A stretch of DNA of 12,649 nt from contig CAZLFD010000044.1 of the NCBI GenBank assembly GCA_964558715.1, positions 1 through 12,649 of the forward strand, read 5' to 3'. A program made the position numbers and the translations under genes. The notes under the pieces are model-generated. The model was not told the origin of the DNA. It ran no database searches and saw only the letters and a list, made by a program, of their open reading frames with translations. The stretch comes from JBGSOV01 sp964558715. GTDB lineage: Bacteria > Patescibacteriota > Gracilibacteria > CAIRYL01 > GCA-016699755. Below are positions 1 through 6,562 of the stretch, piece after piece. Position 1 is the stretch's first letter, and the number at the start of each line of letters is the position of its first letter.

Positions 1-2
1 AT

Positions 3-37
3 TTCTAGTTATAAGTCGTAAGCGATAAGTTGGCAGC
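3..37. repeat. degenerate heptamer tandem tract A
   Basis: Five consecutive 7-nt units: TTCTAGT, TATAAGT, CGTAAGC, GATAAGT, TGGCAGC. The middle three share the core TAAG at the same phase. The tract starts at or before the window edge. It is one of eight tracts with the same period but different unit sequences. Confidence 0.65.
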
Positions 38-253
38 TTCTCTCTCGCTAGAGAGGGGAGTTGGAGAGGATAGAAAAACTTTTGTCATCACAGTTTGATA
101 TCTCGGCTCGTTTAAGTCTTGCTCTGTTGTGATAGCGAAAGCAGAAATGACTTCGTGAATATGTGAAATCGCAAGCAAACTTGAACGCTTTATTGCGTCC
201 GAGTCACGCTGTACTACTGATTGATTCGTTTTACTGGCTTTGCCACTCATCAA
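5..253 (-). CDS. doubtful short ORF, possibly a gene remnant (82 aa)
   Basis: This is an open frame with two adjacent ATG starts (253 and 250). I recognise no family. The middle third (about residues 24-45) could form an amphipathic helix, and the rest is polar. The last ~20 residues are translated from a CT-rich hairpin repeat (40-55) and a heptamer repeat tract (3-37), so the C-terminus cannot be an ancestral protein sequence. Either a repeat has run into a short gene and supplied its stop, or the frame is open by chance. No Shine-Dalgarno site or convincing promoter precedes it, and third-position base use shows no clear coding bias. It could be the degraded 3' end of a gene in a repeat-rich spacer. 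Listed so the region is accounted for; I lean towards non-functional. Confidence 0.2.
   Translation of the reverse strand: MMSGKASKTNQSVVQRDSDAIKRSSLLAISHIHEVISAFAITTEQDLNEPRYQTVMTKVFLSSPTPLSSEREAANLSLTTYN
40..55. repeat. CT/GA-rich hairpin repeat
   Basis: CTCTCT (40-45) and AGAGAG (50-55) form a 6-bp perfect stem around CGCT. It is followed by GGGGAGTTGGAGAGG (55-69). It resembles the C/G-run hairpins at 299-321 and 10025-10041. There is no run of T after the stem on either strand, so it is not an intrinsic terminator. Confidence 0.5.
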
Positions 254-294
254 TTGTTGACAAGGCTCGGACGAACGCTAGGTATTAGTGTAGA

Positions 295-337
295 ACTTCC
301 CCCTCTTTCGCAAAGAGGGGGATTAAGGGGGACTTCC
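295..337. repeat. C-run/G-run hairpin element with flanking ACTTCC copies
   Basis: CCCCCTCTTT (299-308) and AAAGAGGGGG (312-321) form a perfect 10-bp stem with a CGC loop. ATTAA and a second GGGGG run (327-331) follow. ACTTCC occurs on both sides (295-300 and 332-337), like a short flanking direct repeat. This looks like a small dispersed intergenic element. The related hairpin at 10025-10041 has the same C5...G5 architecture. Confidence 0.65.
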
Positions 338-425
338 TTTCCTTCAATATGGCTGAAATCGTGCTTTTTGAGTAAGTGGGCACTCTGTTTTTATAAGTGA
401 ATACAAACTCTTCATTATTCAAGAA

Positions 426-458
426 CCCCTTCTTGATCTCCCCCGTATCATCAAGGGG
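426..458. repeat. imperfect hairpin
   Basis: CCCCTT (426-431) pairs with AAGGGG (453-458), and TGAT (434-437) pairs with ATCA (447-450). A 2x2 internal mismatch separates the two helices, and the 9-nt loop is C-rich. It belongs to the same C/G-run style as the nearby hairpin repeats. No U-tract follows, so it is not a terminator. Confidence 0.45.
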
Positions 459-499
459 AAGAAGCTCCGCGCTTTGATACCTTCCTTGTTCACACCCCC

Positions 500-527
500 T
501 GTTTGCTGATTGTAGTTTGCTGTTTAC
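500..527. repeat. degenerate heptamer tandem tract B
   Basis: Four consecutive 7-nt units: TGTTTGC, TGATTGT, AGTTTGC, TGTTTAC. The proposed -35 box of the ABC-F gene (TTGCTG, 517-522) lies across the junction of the last two units, so the repeat appears to have supplied promoter sequence. Confidence 0.7.
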
Positions 528-546
528 CATAGCCTTTACGTACAAT
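517..546 (+). promoter_or_regulatory. predicted sigma70-type promoter of the ABC-F gene
   Basis: TTGCTG (517-522), an 18-nt spacer, then TACAAT (541-546). The -10 box ends 24 nt before the TTG start at 571, which predicts a leader of roughly 15-20 nt. The -10 context GTACAAT is the same as at infA and argS. Confidence 0.55.
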
Positions 547-570
547 CATCTTTGCATGTCTAAATAATCC

Positions 571-2379
571 TTGATCAAAATCACCGAACTCAGCAAAGGC
601 TATGGTCCGCATACGCTCTTTAGCGGCGTTAGTTTTGGGCTGCACAAAAAAGAGAAAGTCGGCATAATCGCTCGAAACGGCTACGGAAAAAGCACGCTCC
701 TGCGCATGATAGCCGATAAAGAGCAACCCGATGAAGGGCAGATCGTCATCCCGAAAGATTACCGTATCGGCGAACTTGAGCAGCACATTCATTTTACCGA
801 AAGCACGGTGCTGGCCGAAGCTGCCTTAGGTTTACGAGCAGAAGAAAAAGCCGCCACATGGAAGGCAGAAATGATCCTCTCTGGGCTGGGGTTTACGGTG
901 GCCGATTTCACTCGAGCACCAGGCGAATTTTCTGGCGGCTACCAAATTCGCATCAATCTTGCCAAATTGCTTTTGAGCGAGCCAGATATGTTGCTACTCG
1001 ACGAACCGACGAATTATCTCGACATCCTCTCACTCCGCTGGTTAGAGCGGTTTTTACAACGCTGGTCTGGTGAGTTCTTACTTGTAACTCACGACCGCAA
1101 GTTTATGGATCAGGTCACGACGCACACCATGGTGATCCATCGCAAAAAGGTGAAAAAAATGCGCGGCAAGGTTAATGATGTTCTCGAGCAGATCGCGCAA
1201 GAAGAACAAGTGCACGAGCAGACGCGCGTGGCGGCCGAAAAAAAGCGAGCAAAAAACGAACAGTTTATCCGCCAATTTCGCGCCGGCGCCCGAAGTGCGG
1301 GTTTGGTGCAATCGCGCATTAAAATGCTTGATAAACTTGAAACGCCGGATGAGCTAGCAAAGATCCCCGAAATCCGTTTCCATTTTGAAAGCTTGCCATT
1401 TTACGGTGGAGTGATGCTGTCGGCACATAGTCTGGGCTTTTGGTACGACGCGCAAAAGCCACTCATCGATAAACTCGACCTTTCGGTATACCCGGGCGAT
1501 CGTATCGGCATTATTGGGCGCAATGGCGCCGGAAAAACTTCCCTCCTCCGCCTGCTCGCCAATCAGATGCAGGCAAATTCAGGCACCATTAAACGCAAAA
1601 GTAATATTACCTTGGGGCTGTTTGAGCAGGCGAATATTCAAACCCTGAAGCCCAACAGGACGATTGTCGAAGAATTGCTCGAAAGCAGCGCGACGGTAAA
1701 CGAACAGACGATTCGCAATCTATGCGCTTCTCTCCTCTTTCGCGGGGAAGATGTTTTTAAACCGATCTCGGTTTTATCCGGTGGAGAAAAAAGTCGCGTC
1801 AGCCTCGGTAAACTGATGCTTGAACCGGCACATATCCTGTTTCTCGACGAGCCGACGAACCATCTCGACATGGAATCGTGCGATGCGCTAAGTAGTGCGA
1901 TTGAAGATTTTGAGGGTGCGGTAGTGTTTGTGTCGCATAATGAAGACTTACTGGAACGCCTGGCGAACAAGCTGGTCGTGTTCGATGGCGGAAATGTAAA
2001 AACCTACGAAGTTCCGTACCAGACCTTTCTTGCAGAAACTGGCTGGCAAGATGAAGTGGATGAGAATCTGGCAGCCAAGAAGAATGCTTCATCGAGCGCG
2101 AATAAAATCGACCATCGCCAGCGGAAAGACATGCAAAAGCAACTGCGCCATGCCGAGCGGCAAATCGTTAAGCTCGAAGCTGAGATTGAAAATTTGGAAG
2201 CGGAGAATGAAACGAATACTGTCGAACTGCAACAGGCCTCACTCGAAAATGACCATGTGCGCATTGGGAGGTTTGGAGAACGCGCTGCAGAATTGGTGGA
2301 GCAGATTAACCATGCCTATCGAGAGTTGGAACGATTTTTGGATGAACAGCAGCGGTTGGCAAAGGAGCTAGTGGATTAA
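571..2379 (+). CDS. ABC-F family ATPase (ribosome-associated, YheS/Uup-like)
   Basis: Soluble protein with two ABC ATPase domains and no membrane segments, the ABC-F layout. Family members bind the ribosomal E site and modulate translation or protect against antibiotics. Domain 1 has a P-loop at 34-42 (ARNGYGKST), signature FSGG at 120-123, Walker B DEPTNYLD at 144-151 and H174. A basic inter-domain linker at about 195-260 ends in FRAGARSAGLVQSRIK, typical of the tRNA-interacting linker. Domain 2 has P-loop GRNGAGKTS (316-324), LSGGE (402-406), DEPTNHLD (426-433) and H456. The C-terminus (about 515-600) is a charged coiled coil as in Uup and YheS. The length of 602 aa is normal. In the first P-loop the usual first Gly is Ala34 and the usual Ala is Tyr38. 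The TTG start is chosen because domain 1 begins at once and a promoter lies 24 nt upstream; no Shine-Dalgarno site is present. The exact subfamily and any resistance role cannot be told from the sequence. Confidence 0.93.
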   Translation: MIKITELSKGYGPHTLFSGVSFGLHKKEKVGIIARNGYGKSTLLRMIADKEQPDEGQIVIPKDYRIGELEQHIHFTESTVLAEAALGLRAEEKAATWKAEMILSGLGFTVADFTRAPGEFSGGYQIRINLAKLLLSEPDMLLLDEPTNYLDILSLRWLERFLQRWSGEFLLVTHDRKFMDQVTTHTMVIHRKKVKKMRGKVNDVLEQIAQEEQVHEQTRVAAEKKRAKNEQFIRQFRAGARSAGLVQSRIKMLDKLETPDELAKIPEIRFHFESLPFYGGVMLSAHSLGFWYDAQKPLIDKLDLSVYPGDRIGIIGRNGAGKTSLLRLLANQMQANSGTIKRKSNITLGLFEQANIQTLKPNRTIVEELLESSATVNEQTIRNLCASLLFRGEDVFKPISVLSGGEKSRVSLGKLMLEPAHILFLDEPTNHLDMESCDALSSAIEDFEGAVVFVSHNEDLLERLANKLVVFDGGNVKTYEVPYQTFLAETGWQDEVDENLAAKKNASSSANKIDHRQRKDMQKQLRHAERQIVKLEAEIENLEAENETNTVELQQASLENDHVRIGRFGERAAELVEQINHAYRELERFLDEQQRLAKELVD

Positions 2380-2633
2380 GCGGGATTTCTGATTCCGAGT
2401 CTTCCTATCTGTGTATGGGGCAACTTTGTGAGTCCGCCTTGAGCGAACGAAGCAACTCCAGACAAAAACATTAATATAGGGTCTTGACTAAATTTTATAA
2501 CAACTAAATTTCTCCAGTCATTTGGTTTGATAGAAAATATCGAAGAGGCAATCTTTTAAAAAAACTAGCCGATTCCGATCCAGCCGAAGTGACGCGCTTT
2601 ATTACGACCTCCTCCTTCCAACTTACAACTTGC
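2380..2633. other. convergent intergenic spacer between the ABC-F gene and rpsI
   Basis: Two genes converge here, yet I see no clean stem plus T-run terminator for either. On the - strand, downstream of rpsI, a T7 run follows GGCTAG near 2558-2570 but without a convincing stem. The 19-nt stretch at 2435-2453 (reverse complement begins GCTTCGTTCGCTC) resembles repeat-like spacer sequence seen in many bacterial genomes; this is from memory only. No gene is supportable. Confidence 0.5.
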
Positions 2634-2636
2634 TTA
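2616..2636. repeat. degenerate heptamer tandem tract C, overlapping the rpsI stop
   Basis: Three consecutive 7-nt units: TTCCAAC, TTACAAC, TTGCTTA. The last unit contains the rpsI stop codon (TAA on the - strand, 2636-2634). It is the shortest and least certain of the tracts. Confidence 0.45.
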
Positions 2637-3287
2637 GCGCTTCCTCCACTGCGGTGCGCGGCGGGCGCGTTTGAGACCTGGCTTTTTGCGCTCTTTGCTG
2701 CGGGCATCACGCGTTAATAATCCGGCTTTTTTAAGTACTGGGCGAAGTGAAGCATCGAATTCTTCTAAGGCGCGGGTAATACCATGGCGCACGGCATCTG
2801 CCTGAGCAGAAACACCTCCACCGGTGACCTTTACAGTAATGTCGAATGTTTTAACATTCCCGGTCATGCTGAGTGGCTGCAAGGCGTCTTCGACGAGCAC
2901 GCCAAAGAAATATTTTTCGAATTCTTTATTATTGATGAATATCTTACCAATACCTTTTTCGTGCAATCGCACAAGGGCGACTGCCGTCTTCCTTTTCCCC
3001 ACACCCAGGTAATACTTGCGGCCAGCAAACTTATCTTCAATCTGGCGCTTGCGCTGTTTGCCTTTTGAAAGCGTGAGTGGCTCTTTCTTTTCTTTTGCCG
3101 GTGCTACTGCTTTTGGCGCTGCCTTCTTTGCAGCTGCTTCTTTCTTCTCTTTTGCAGGGGCTGCCTTTTTTGCAGCCGGAGCCTTTGTCGTTTTTGGAGC
3201 AGTTTCTTTCTTCTTAGCGGCAGCTTTGGCTGGCGCTTTTTTCGTTTTCTTCTCTTCGGTGGTGTCGTCTTTTTTCTTAGCGGGCAT
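2634..3287 (-). CDS. rpsI: 30S ribosomal protein S9 with long Lys/Ala-rich N-terminal extension
   Basis: Ribosomal protein uS9, which sits in the 30S head and reaches the P-site tRNA with its C-terminal tail. The conserved domain spans residues 91-217, with KYYLGVGKRKTAVALVRL at its start and the basic C-terminal tail. Residues 1-90 are an added low-complexity Lys/Ala/Pro/Glu segment containing two copies of APAKEKKE (43-50 and 62-69). Total 217 aa against about 130 in E. coli. The ATG at 3287 is chosen because it lies 26 nt after the rplM stop; the frame stays open to 3539, but that part is the antisense-frame read-through of rplM. The tail ends PQWRKR rather than the usual PQFSKR. It is the last gene of the cluster, directly after rplM, the usual L13-S9 pair. 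No Shine-Dalgarno site is visible. Confidence 0.95.
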   Translation of the reverse strand: MPAKKKDDTTEEKKTKKAPAKAAAKKKETAPKTTKAPAAKKAAPAKEKKEAAAKKAAPKAVAPAKEKKEPLTLSKGKQRKRQIEDKFAGRKYYLGVGKRKTAVALVRLHEKGIGKIFINNKEFEKYFFGVLVEDALQPLSMTGNVKTFDITVKVTGGGVSAQADAVRHGITRALEEFDASLRPVLKKAGLLTRDARSKERKKPGLKRARRAPQWRKR

Positions 3288-3313
3288 CAATACAAAAAAA
3301 TAGGAAGAAAGAT

Positions 3314-3742
3314 TTAGATGGCGAATGGTTCTGGTTTCTGCGCTTGCAGATCGTGCTCGGGGCCGACAAATACGCGTAAGCGACTCAAGATATCTTTTTT
3401 CAGGCGATTGCGTGGCACCATGCCGCCAATAGCGAGTGAGATGATATCTGCCGGTTTCTTGGCGTGCATGTCTTCGGCTGTCATGGTTTTGAGGCCACCG
3501 GCATAGCCGGAATGACGATAATATTTTTTCTGCACCCATTTTCCTCCACTAAAGTTGACCTTTTCGGCGTTGATGACGACAACGCCATCACCCACATCCA
3601 TATGAGGGGTAAAGATCGGCTTGTCTTTTCCGCGCAACAACTTGGCAGCTGCGGTAGCAATCGACCCTACGGTTTTGCCATCGGCATCGATAACATACCA
3701 AGAGCGCTTGATTTCTGCTGCTTTTGGGAGATAAGTCTTCAT
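3314..3742 (-). CDS. rplM: 50S ribosomal protein L13
   Basis: Ribosomal protein uL13, an early-assembling 23S rRNA binder. The 142-aa product is of normal family length and matches throughout: SWYVIDADGKTVGSIAT near residues 14-30, the DGVVVINAEKVNFSGGKW stretch in the middle, and the YYRHSGYAGGLK and GGMVPRNRLKKDIL motifs in the second half. Its ATG overlaps the rplQ TGA as ATGA (3742-3739), so the two are probably translationally coupled. It is followed by rpsI after a 26-nt gap. No Shine-Dalgarno site precedes the start. Confidence 0.97.
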   Translation of the reverse strand: MKTYLPKAAEIKRSWYVIDADGKTVGSIATAAAKLLRGKDKPIFTPHMDVGDGVVVINAEKVNFSGGKWVQKKYYRHSGYAGGLKTMTAEDMHAKKPADIISLAIGGMVPRNRLKKDILSRLRVFVGPEHDLQAQKPEPFAI

Positions 3743-4110
3743 TTCTTGTCGGCTACAAAAAGTTCAACGGCGATCATTTCGGCTCCATCGCCCTGACGCG
3801 GGCCCAAACGTGTGGTTCGGGTAAATCCGGAAGCACGCTCCTTAGTAACGGGAAGTACTTTTTCCATCAGGTTGCGCTGGGCAGTTTCTTGAAACAAGAC
3901 TTCTTTCGCGTAACGGATCTGCTGGCGCTCTTCGCTCTGGCGGCGGACTTTTGCCACTAGTTCATCAAACTCTGCTGTGAGCACCTTGGCTTTTGCTTCG
4001 GTCGTAGTAATACTGCCGTGAGTCAATAGTGAGGTCAGCAGGCTGCGTACTAACGCTTTGCGCTGGTTTGTTTTGCGGCCGAGCCGGGGTTTGCTTACGC
4101 GGTGTCTCAT
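3739..4110 (-). CDS. rplQ: 50S ribosomal protein L17
   Basis: Ribosomal protein bL17, located near the peptide exit tunnel. It opens with MRHRVSKPRLGRKTNQRKAL, the family signature, continues through LLTHGSITTTEAKAK, and ends with GDGAEMIAVELF, giving 123 aa. The start at 4110 is set by this conserved N-terminus. The frame is open upstream to 4215, but those codons lie inside rpoA and encode nothing L17-like. The start codon overlaps the rpoA stop as ATGA (4110-4107), and the stop overlaps the rplM start the same way, so rpoA, rplQ and rplM form a coupled chain. In many bacteria truA intervenes between L17 and L13; it is absent here. Confidence 0.97.
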   Translation of the reverse strand: MRHRVSKPRLGRKTNQRKALVRSLLTSLLTHGSITTTEAKAKVLTAEFDELVAKVRRQSEERQQIRYAKEVLFQETAQRNLMEKVLPVTKERASGFTRTTRLGPRQGDGAEMIAVELFVADKK

Positions 4111-5087
4111 TCTTCGTCTGTCAAAGTAAGATTGCGGAGGGCTAATACTTCTCTCACCTCGTCCATGGCTTTTTTTCCGAAGCCACGCAGGTTTTCTAAT
4201 TTTGCGGGAGCGCATTTGACGAGCTCTTCAACCGATCCAATCTCGCCATTGATGAGTGCGTTAAGAGTGCGAGGCGAGAGGTTGAGGACTTCGATCGGAG
4301 TGTACGTTTCTTGCGGCATGCCTTCATCATCATCAGTAGAAGCAACCGCACTCGAGAAACTGGCCATAAACTCTGGCTCGACCAGGTCGGCTTCGTCCTT
4401 TTGAAAGAGGACAAAATACGACTGGATGACGCTGGCAGCGAACTTCATCGCTTCTTCCGGAGTCAAGGAGCCGTTAGTTTCCACTTCTAATTGCAGCTTG
4501 TCAAGGTCGGTATTTTCGCCGACACGGGTGGCAGCGACTTCGTACTTAACTCGGGTTACCGGTGAGAATGTCGCATCCAGGTAAATCCAGTTTTCGCCAA
4601 TCGTAGTATCTTTTAATTGGGCAGATGCCGGAATGTACCCAACACCTTTATCGATTTTGATTTCCATATTCAGGCCACCAGACTTTTCCGACAGCTTGGT
4701 GAGAACGGCATCTGGATTAAGCAGTTCGACATCGCTCGAGACTTTGATGTCTTTGGCGAGTACATCACCTTTTCCCTTTTTGCTGAGGGTGGTGATTTCT
4801 GAGCCCTTGCTGTGTTTGCGTAAAGCGACCTGCTTGAGACCAAGACAGATATCGAGAATATTCTCTTTTACGCCGCTCAAAGTAGAGTATTCATGAGAAA
4901 CGCCTTCGATTCGCACCGCCGTGATGGCAGCACCAGGAACGGAAGAAAGGAGCACTCGGCGGAGGGCATTTCCGAGAGTCATGCCGTATCCGTTTGGAAG
5001 CGGTGCAATCGTAAAGATAGCACTATGCTCTCCGGTCGATTGTGAAGTAATTTTCGGCAAGCCGATCTCTTCATGGATGATATGCAT
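4107..5087 (-). CDS. rpoA: DNA-directed RNA polymerase subunit alpha
   Basis: Alpha subunit of RNA polymerase, whose N-terminal domain dimerises to nucleate core assembly and whose C-terminal domain contacts UP elements and activators. The N-terminal domain (about 1-230) shows LPNGYGMTLGNALRRVLLSS at 30-49 and GVKENILDI at 72-80. An acidic linker (about 231-262) precedes the helix-hairpin-helix C-terminal domain (about 265-326). There R273 and N276 align with E. coli R265 and N268, the main UP-element contacts, so UP-dependent promoters are plausible in this organism. Length 326 aa, close to 329 in E. coli. It starts 27 nt after rpsD, with a pyrimidine-rich gap and no Shine-Dalgarno site, and overlaps rplQ by ATGA. 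Confidence 0.98.
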   Translation of the reverse strand: MHIIHEEIGLPKITSQSTGEHSAIFTIAPLPNGYGMTLGNALRRVLLSSVPGAAITAVRIEGVSHEYSTLSGVKENILDICLGLKQVALRKHSKGSEITTLSKKGKGDVLAKDIKVSSDVELLNPDAVLTKLSEKSGGLNMEIKIDKGVGYIPASAQLKDTTIGENWIYLDATFSPVTRVKYEVAATRVGENTDLDKLQLEVETNGSLTPEEAMKFAASVIQSYFVLFQKDEADLVEPEFMASFSSAVASTDDDEGMPQETYTPIEVLNLSPRTLNALINGEIGSVEELVKCAPAKLENLRGFGKKAMDEVREVLALRNLTLTDEE

Positions 5088-5114
5088 CGTGGAAAACCGG
5101 AAAAGAAAAAAGGT

Positions 5115-5723
5115 TTAACGTGAGTAGTACTCAACGATAAGAGGAACAGTAATCGCCATTTCAAGCTCTTCAGCTTCAGGTAGGCGATCGATGGTGATAG
5201 TCTTTTTCTTGGTATCGACCTTTAGCCATTTCGGCACATGCTTAGTACGCTTGTCGATATCGGTAAAGATCGTGTTTGCTTCAAAGCGATCGCGTACAGT
5301 GATGATGTCGCCTGGCTTGACGGAAATCGAAGGGACATCGACACGGGTTCCGTTTTGCAAAAAATGTCGGTGCGAAATAAATTGGCGAGACTGGATGCGG
5401 GTATTTGCGAAACCGGCACGAAACAACACATTGTCGATACGCAATTCTAACAGCTGAAGTAGGCGGTTTCCGGTCGAACTTTTCGAGCCGGCAGCCTGCT
5501 CATAAAGACGGCTGAACTGGCGTTCGCTTAATCCATACATACGTTTAGCTTTTTGCTTTTCGCGCAATTGCTTACCAAACTCAGACAGTTTTTTTGGTCG
5601 CGCACCAGGGGCTTGCCCAGGCGGCGTAGCGCGACGCTGTATGATCTTGGTGTATTTATCGGCATCGAAGAGGTTGATACCCTCTCTTCTACAAAGCCGT
5701 CCTTTTGGTCCGGTATATCGCAT
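5115..5723 (-). CDS. rpsD: 30S ribosomal protein S4
   Basis: Ribosomal protein uS4, a primary 16S rRNA binder at the mRNA entry side. It begins MRYTGPKGRLCRREGINLF, followed by the APGARPKKLSEFGKQLREKQ and YGLSERQF blocks. The S4 RNA-binding domain (about residues 93-155, RIDNVLFRAGFANTRIQSRQ) follows, and the protein ends in IVEYYSR. Length 202 aa is normal. Only one Cys (C11) is present near the N-terminus, so this is the zinc-free form. In several bacteria S4 represses this operon at the translational level; no S4-binding leader can be seen here. The gap from rpsK is 18 nt and T-rich with no Shine-Dalgarno site. Confidence 0.97.
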   Translation of the reverse strand: MRYTGPKGRLCRREGINLFDADKYTKIIQRRATPPGQAPGARPKKLSEFGKQLREKQKAKRMYGLSERQFSRLYEQAAGSKSSTGNRLLQLLELRIDNVLFRAGFANTRIQSRQFISHRHFLQNGTRVDVPSISVKPGDIITVRDRFEANTIFTDIDKRTKHVPKWLKVDTKKKTITIDRLPEAEELEMAITVPLIVEYYSR

Positions 5724-5741
5724 GTATCGAAATGAAAAAAA

Positions 5742-6143
5742 TTATACTCGTCGTGCTTTTTTTGGGCGGCAGCCACCATGTGCCATTGGTGTGCGATCGA
5801 TGATCGACGTCAGGTCTAACCCCGCCGCATGCAAACCACGAACCGCTTGTTCGCGCCCTGGGCCGACTCCTTTTACAAACACCTGCACACGTTCTAATCC
5901 GGTAGATATTTTTGCTCCTTCTGCGGCTTTTTCAGCTGCCATCTGGGCCGCATAAGGTGTACTTTTACGCGCCCCTTTAAAGCCAGCCATTCCAGAGCTA
6001 CACCAAGACAGGGTGTTGCCTTCTTCGTCGGCAATGGTGACGATGGTGTTATTGAAAGTCGCCTGAATATTGGCAACACCACTCAAGACTGAGCGTCGGA
6101 CTTTCTTTTTCGTACCTTTGGTAGATGATTTCTTGGTGACCAT
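5742..6143 (-). CDS. rpsK: 30S ribosomal protein S11
   Basis: Ribosomal protein uS11 of the 30S platform, lining the mRNA exit channel. The core is typical: GVANIQATFNNTIVTI (22-37), the GARKSTPYAAQMAAEKAA block and GPGREQAVRGLHAAGLDLTS. It ends in HGGCRPKKARRV, 133 aa. The lysine-rich N-terminus (1-16) is a little longer than in E. coli. At position 123 Gly replaces the Asn that in E. coli (N119, in HNGC) becomes isoaspartate. The codon is clear (GGT at 5777-5775). It lies 23 nt after rpsM and 18 nt before rpsD. No Shine-Dalgarno site precedes the ATG. Confidence 0.97.
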   Translation of the reverse strand: MVTKKSSTKGTKKKVRRSVLSGVANIQATFNNTIVTIADEEGNTLSWCSSGMAGFKGARKSTPYAAQMAAEKAAEGAKISTGLERVQVFVKGVGPGREQAVRGLHAAGLDLTSIIDRTPMAHGGCRPKKARRV

Positions 6144-6166
6144 GTGTATATAAGGATCAAGGAAAA

Positions 6167-6532
6167 TTACATTTTCTTATTCGCAATCGCGACGGCTTTC
6201 CCTTTGCGGGTGCGAGCGTTGGTGCGAGTGCGCTGCCCACGACTTGGTAAGCGGCGGCGGTGGCGATAACCACGATAGCAACCGATTTCCTGTAGGCGTT
6301 TCATATCATTTTGCACTTTGCGTCGCAGGTCTCCTTCGTGAGGCATTTTGTCGAGTTCGGCGGTGATTTTTTTCACTTCTTCATCTGTCAGGTCGTCGGC
6401 ACGTTTTTGCATGTCGATCTTCGAAGTTTCCAGAATATTCTTTGCTGTCGTCCTGCCAACACCAAATATATATGTGAGGGCGATTGCTGCTGGTTTATTG
6501 GGCAAGGTGACACCTGAAATACGTGCTGGCAC
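6167..6532 (-). CDS. rpsM: 30S ribosomal protein S13
   Basis: Ribosomal protein uS13 in the 30S head, part of the B1 intersubunit bridges, with a C-terminal tail near the P-site tRNA. It begins MPARISGVTLPNKPAAIALT, has the helix-two-turn-helix segment IFGVGRTTAKNIL and the YRGYRHRRRLPSRGQRTRTNARTRKG block, and ends in a basic tail, 121 aa. The start is a GTG at 6532, fixed by the family N-terminus. The 30 nt before it, back to the rpmJ stop, are pyrimidine-rich with no Shine-Dalgarno site. Confidence 0.97.
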   Translation of the reverse strand: MPARISGVTLPNKPAAIALTYIFGVGRTTAKNILETSKIDMQKRADDLTDEEVKKITAELDKMPHEGDLRRKVQNDMKRLQEIGCYRGYRHRRRLPSRGQRTRTNARTRKGKAVAIANKKM

Positions 6533-6562
6533 GGGGGCGAAGTAAAAAAGAAAAGAGCTTAC

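Larger units (their letters stand above)
254..499. other. intergenic spacer upstream of the ABC-F gene
   Basis: No supportable gene lies here. The spacer contains a perfect C-run/G-run hairpin (299-321), a second G-run arm (327-331) and an imperfect hairpin at 426-458. The open frames across it read through these repeats and look like chance. A TTGACA at 257-262 has only TATTAG 20 nt downstream and no gene to serve, so it is not called a promoter. Confidence 0.6.

Noticed and set aside
257..288. TTGACA followed by TATTAG as a forward promoter
   Set aside because: The 20-nt spacer is too long and there is no gene for nearly 300 nt; a better placed promoter exists at 517-546.
2577..2608. On the - strand, CGGCTGGATC and GTCGTAAT resemble the 3' end of 16S rRNA
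   Set aside because: The spacing is wrong, there is no helix 45 between them and no anti-SD in the right place; probably chance.
3016..3303. Open + strand frame of 95 codons rich in Phe and Ala, looking like a membrane protein
   Set aside because: It is the exact antisense of the Lys/Ala-rich S9 extension; AAG/AAA and GCN codons read backwards give Phe, Leu and Ala-like codons. No start signal or conserved feature.
3288..3539. N-terminal continuation of the S9 frame upstream of ATG 3287
   Set aside because: It lies within rplM in another frame, and the ATG at 3287 fits the normal gene spacing after the L13 stop.
4111..4215. N-terminal continuation of the L17 frame
   Set aside because: It overlaps rpoA, and the conserved L17 N-terminus begins exactly at 4110 with an ATGA junction.
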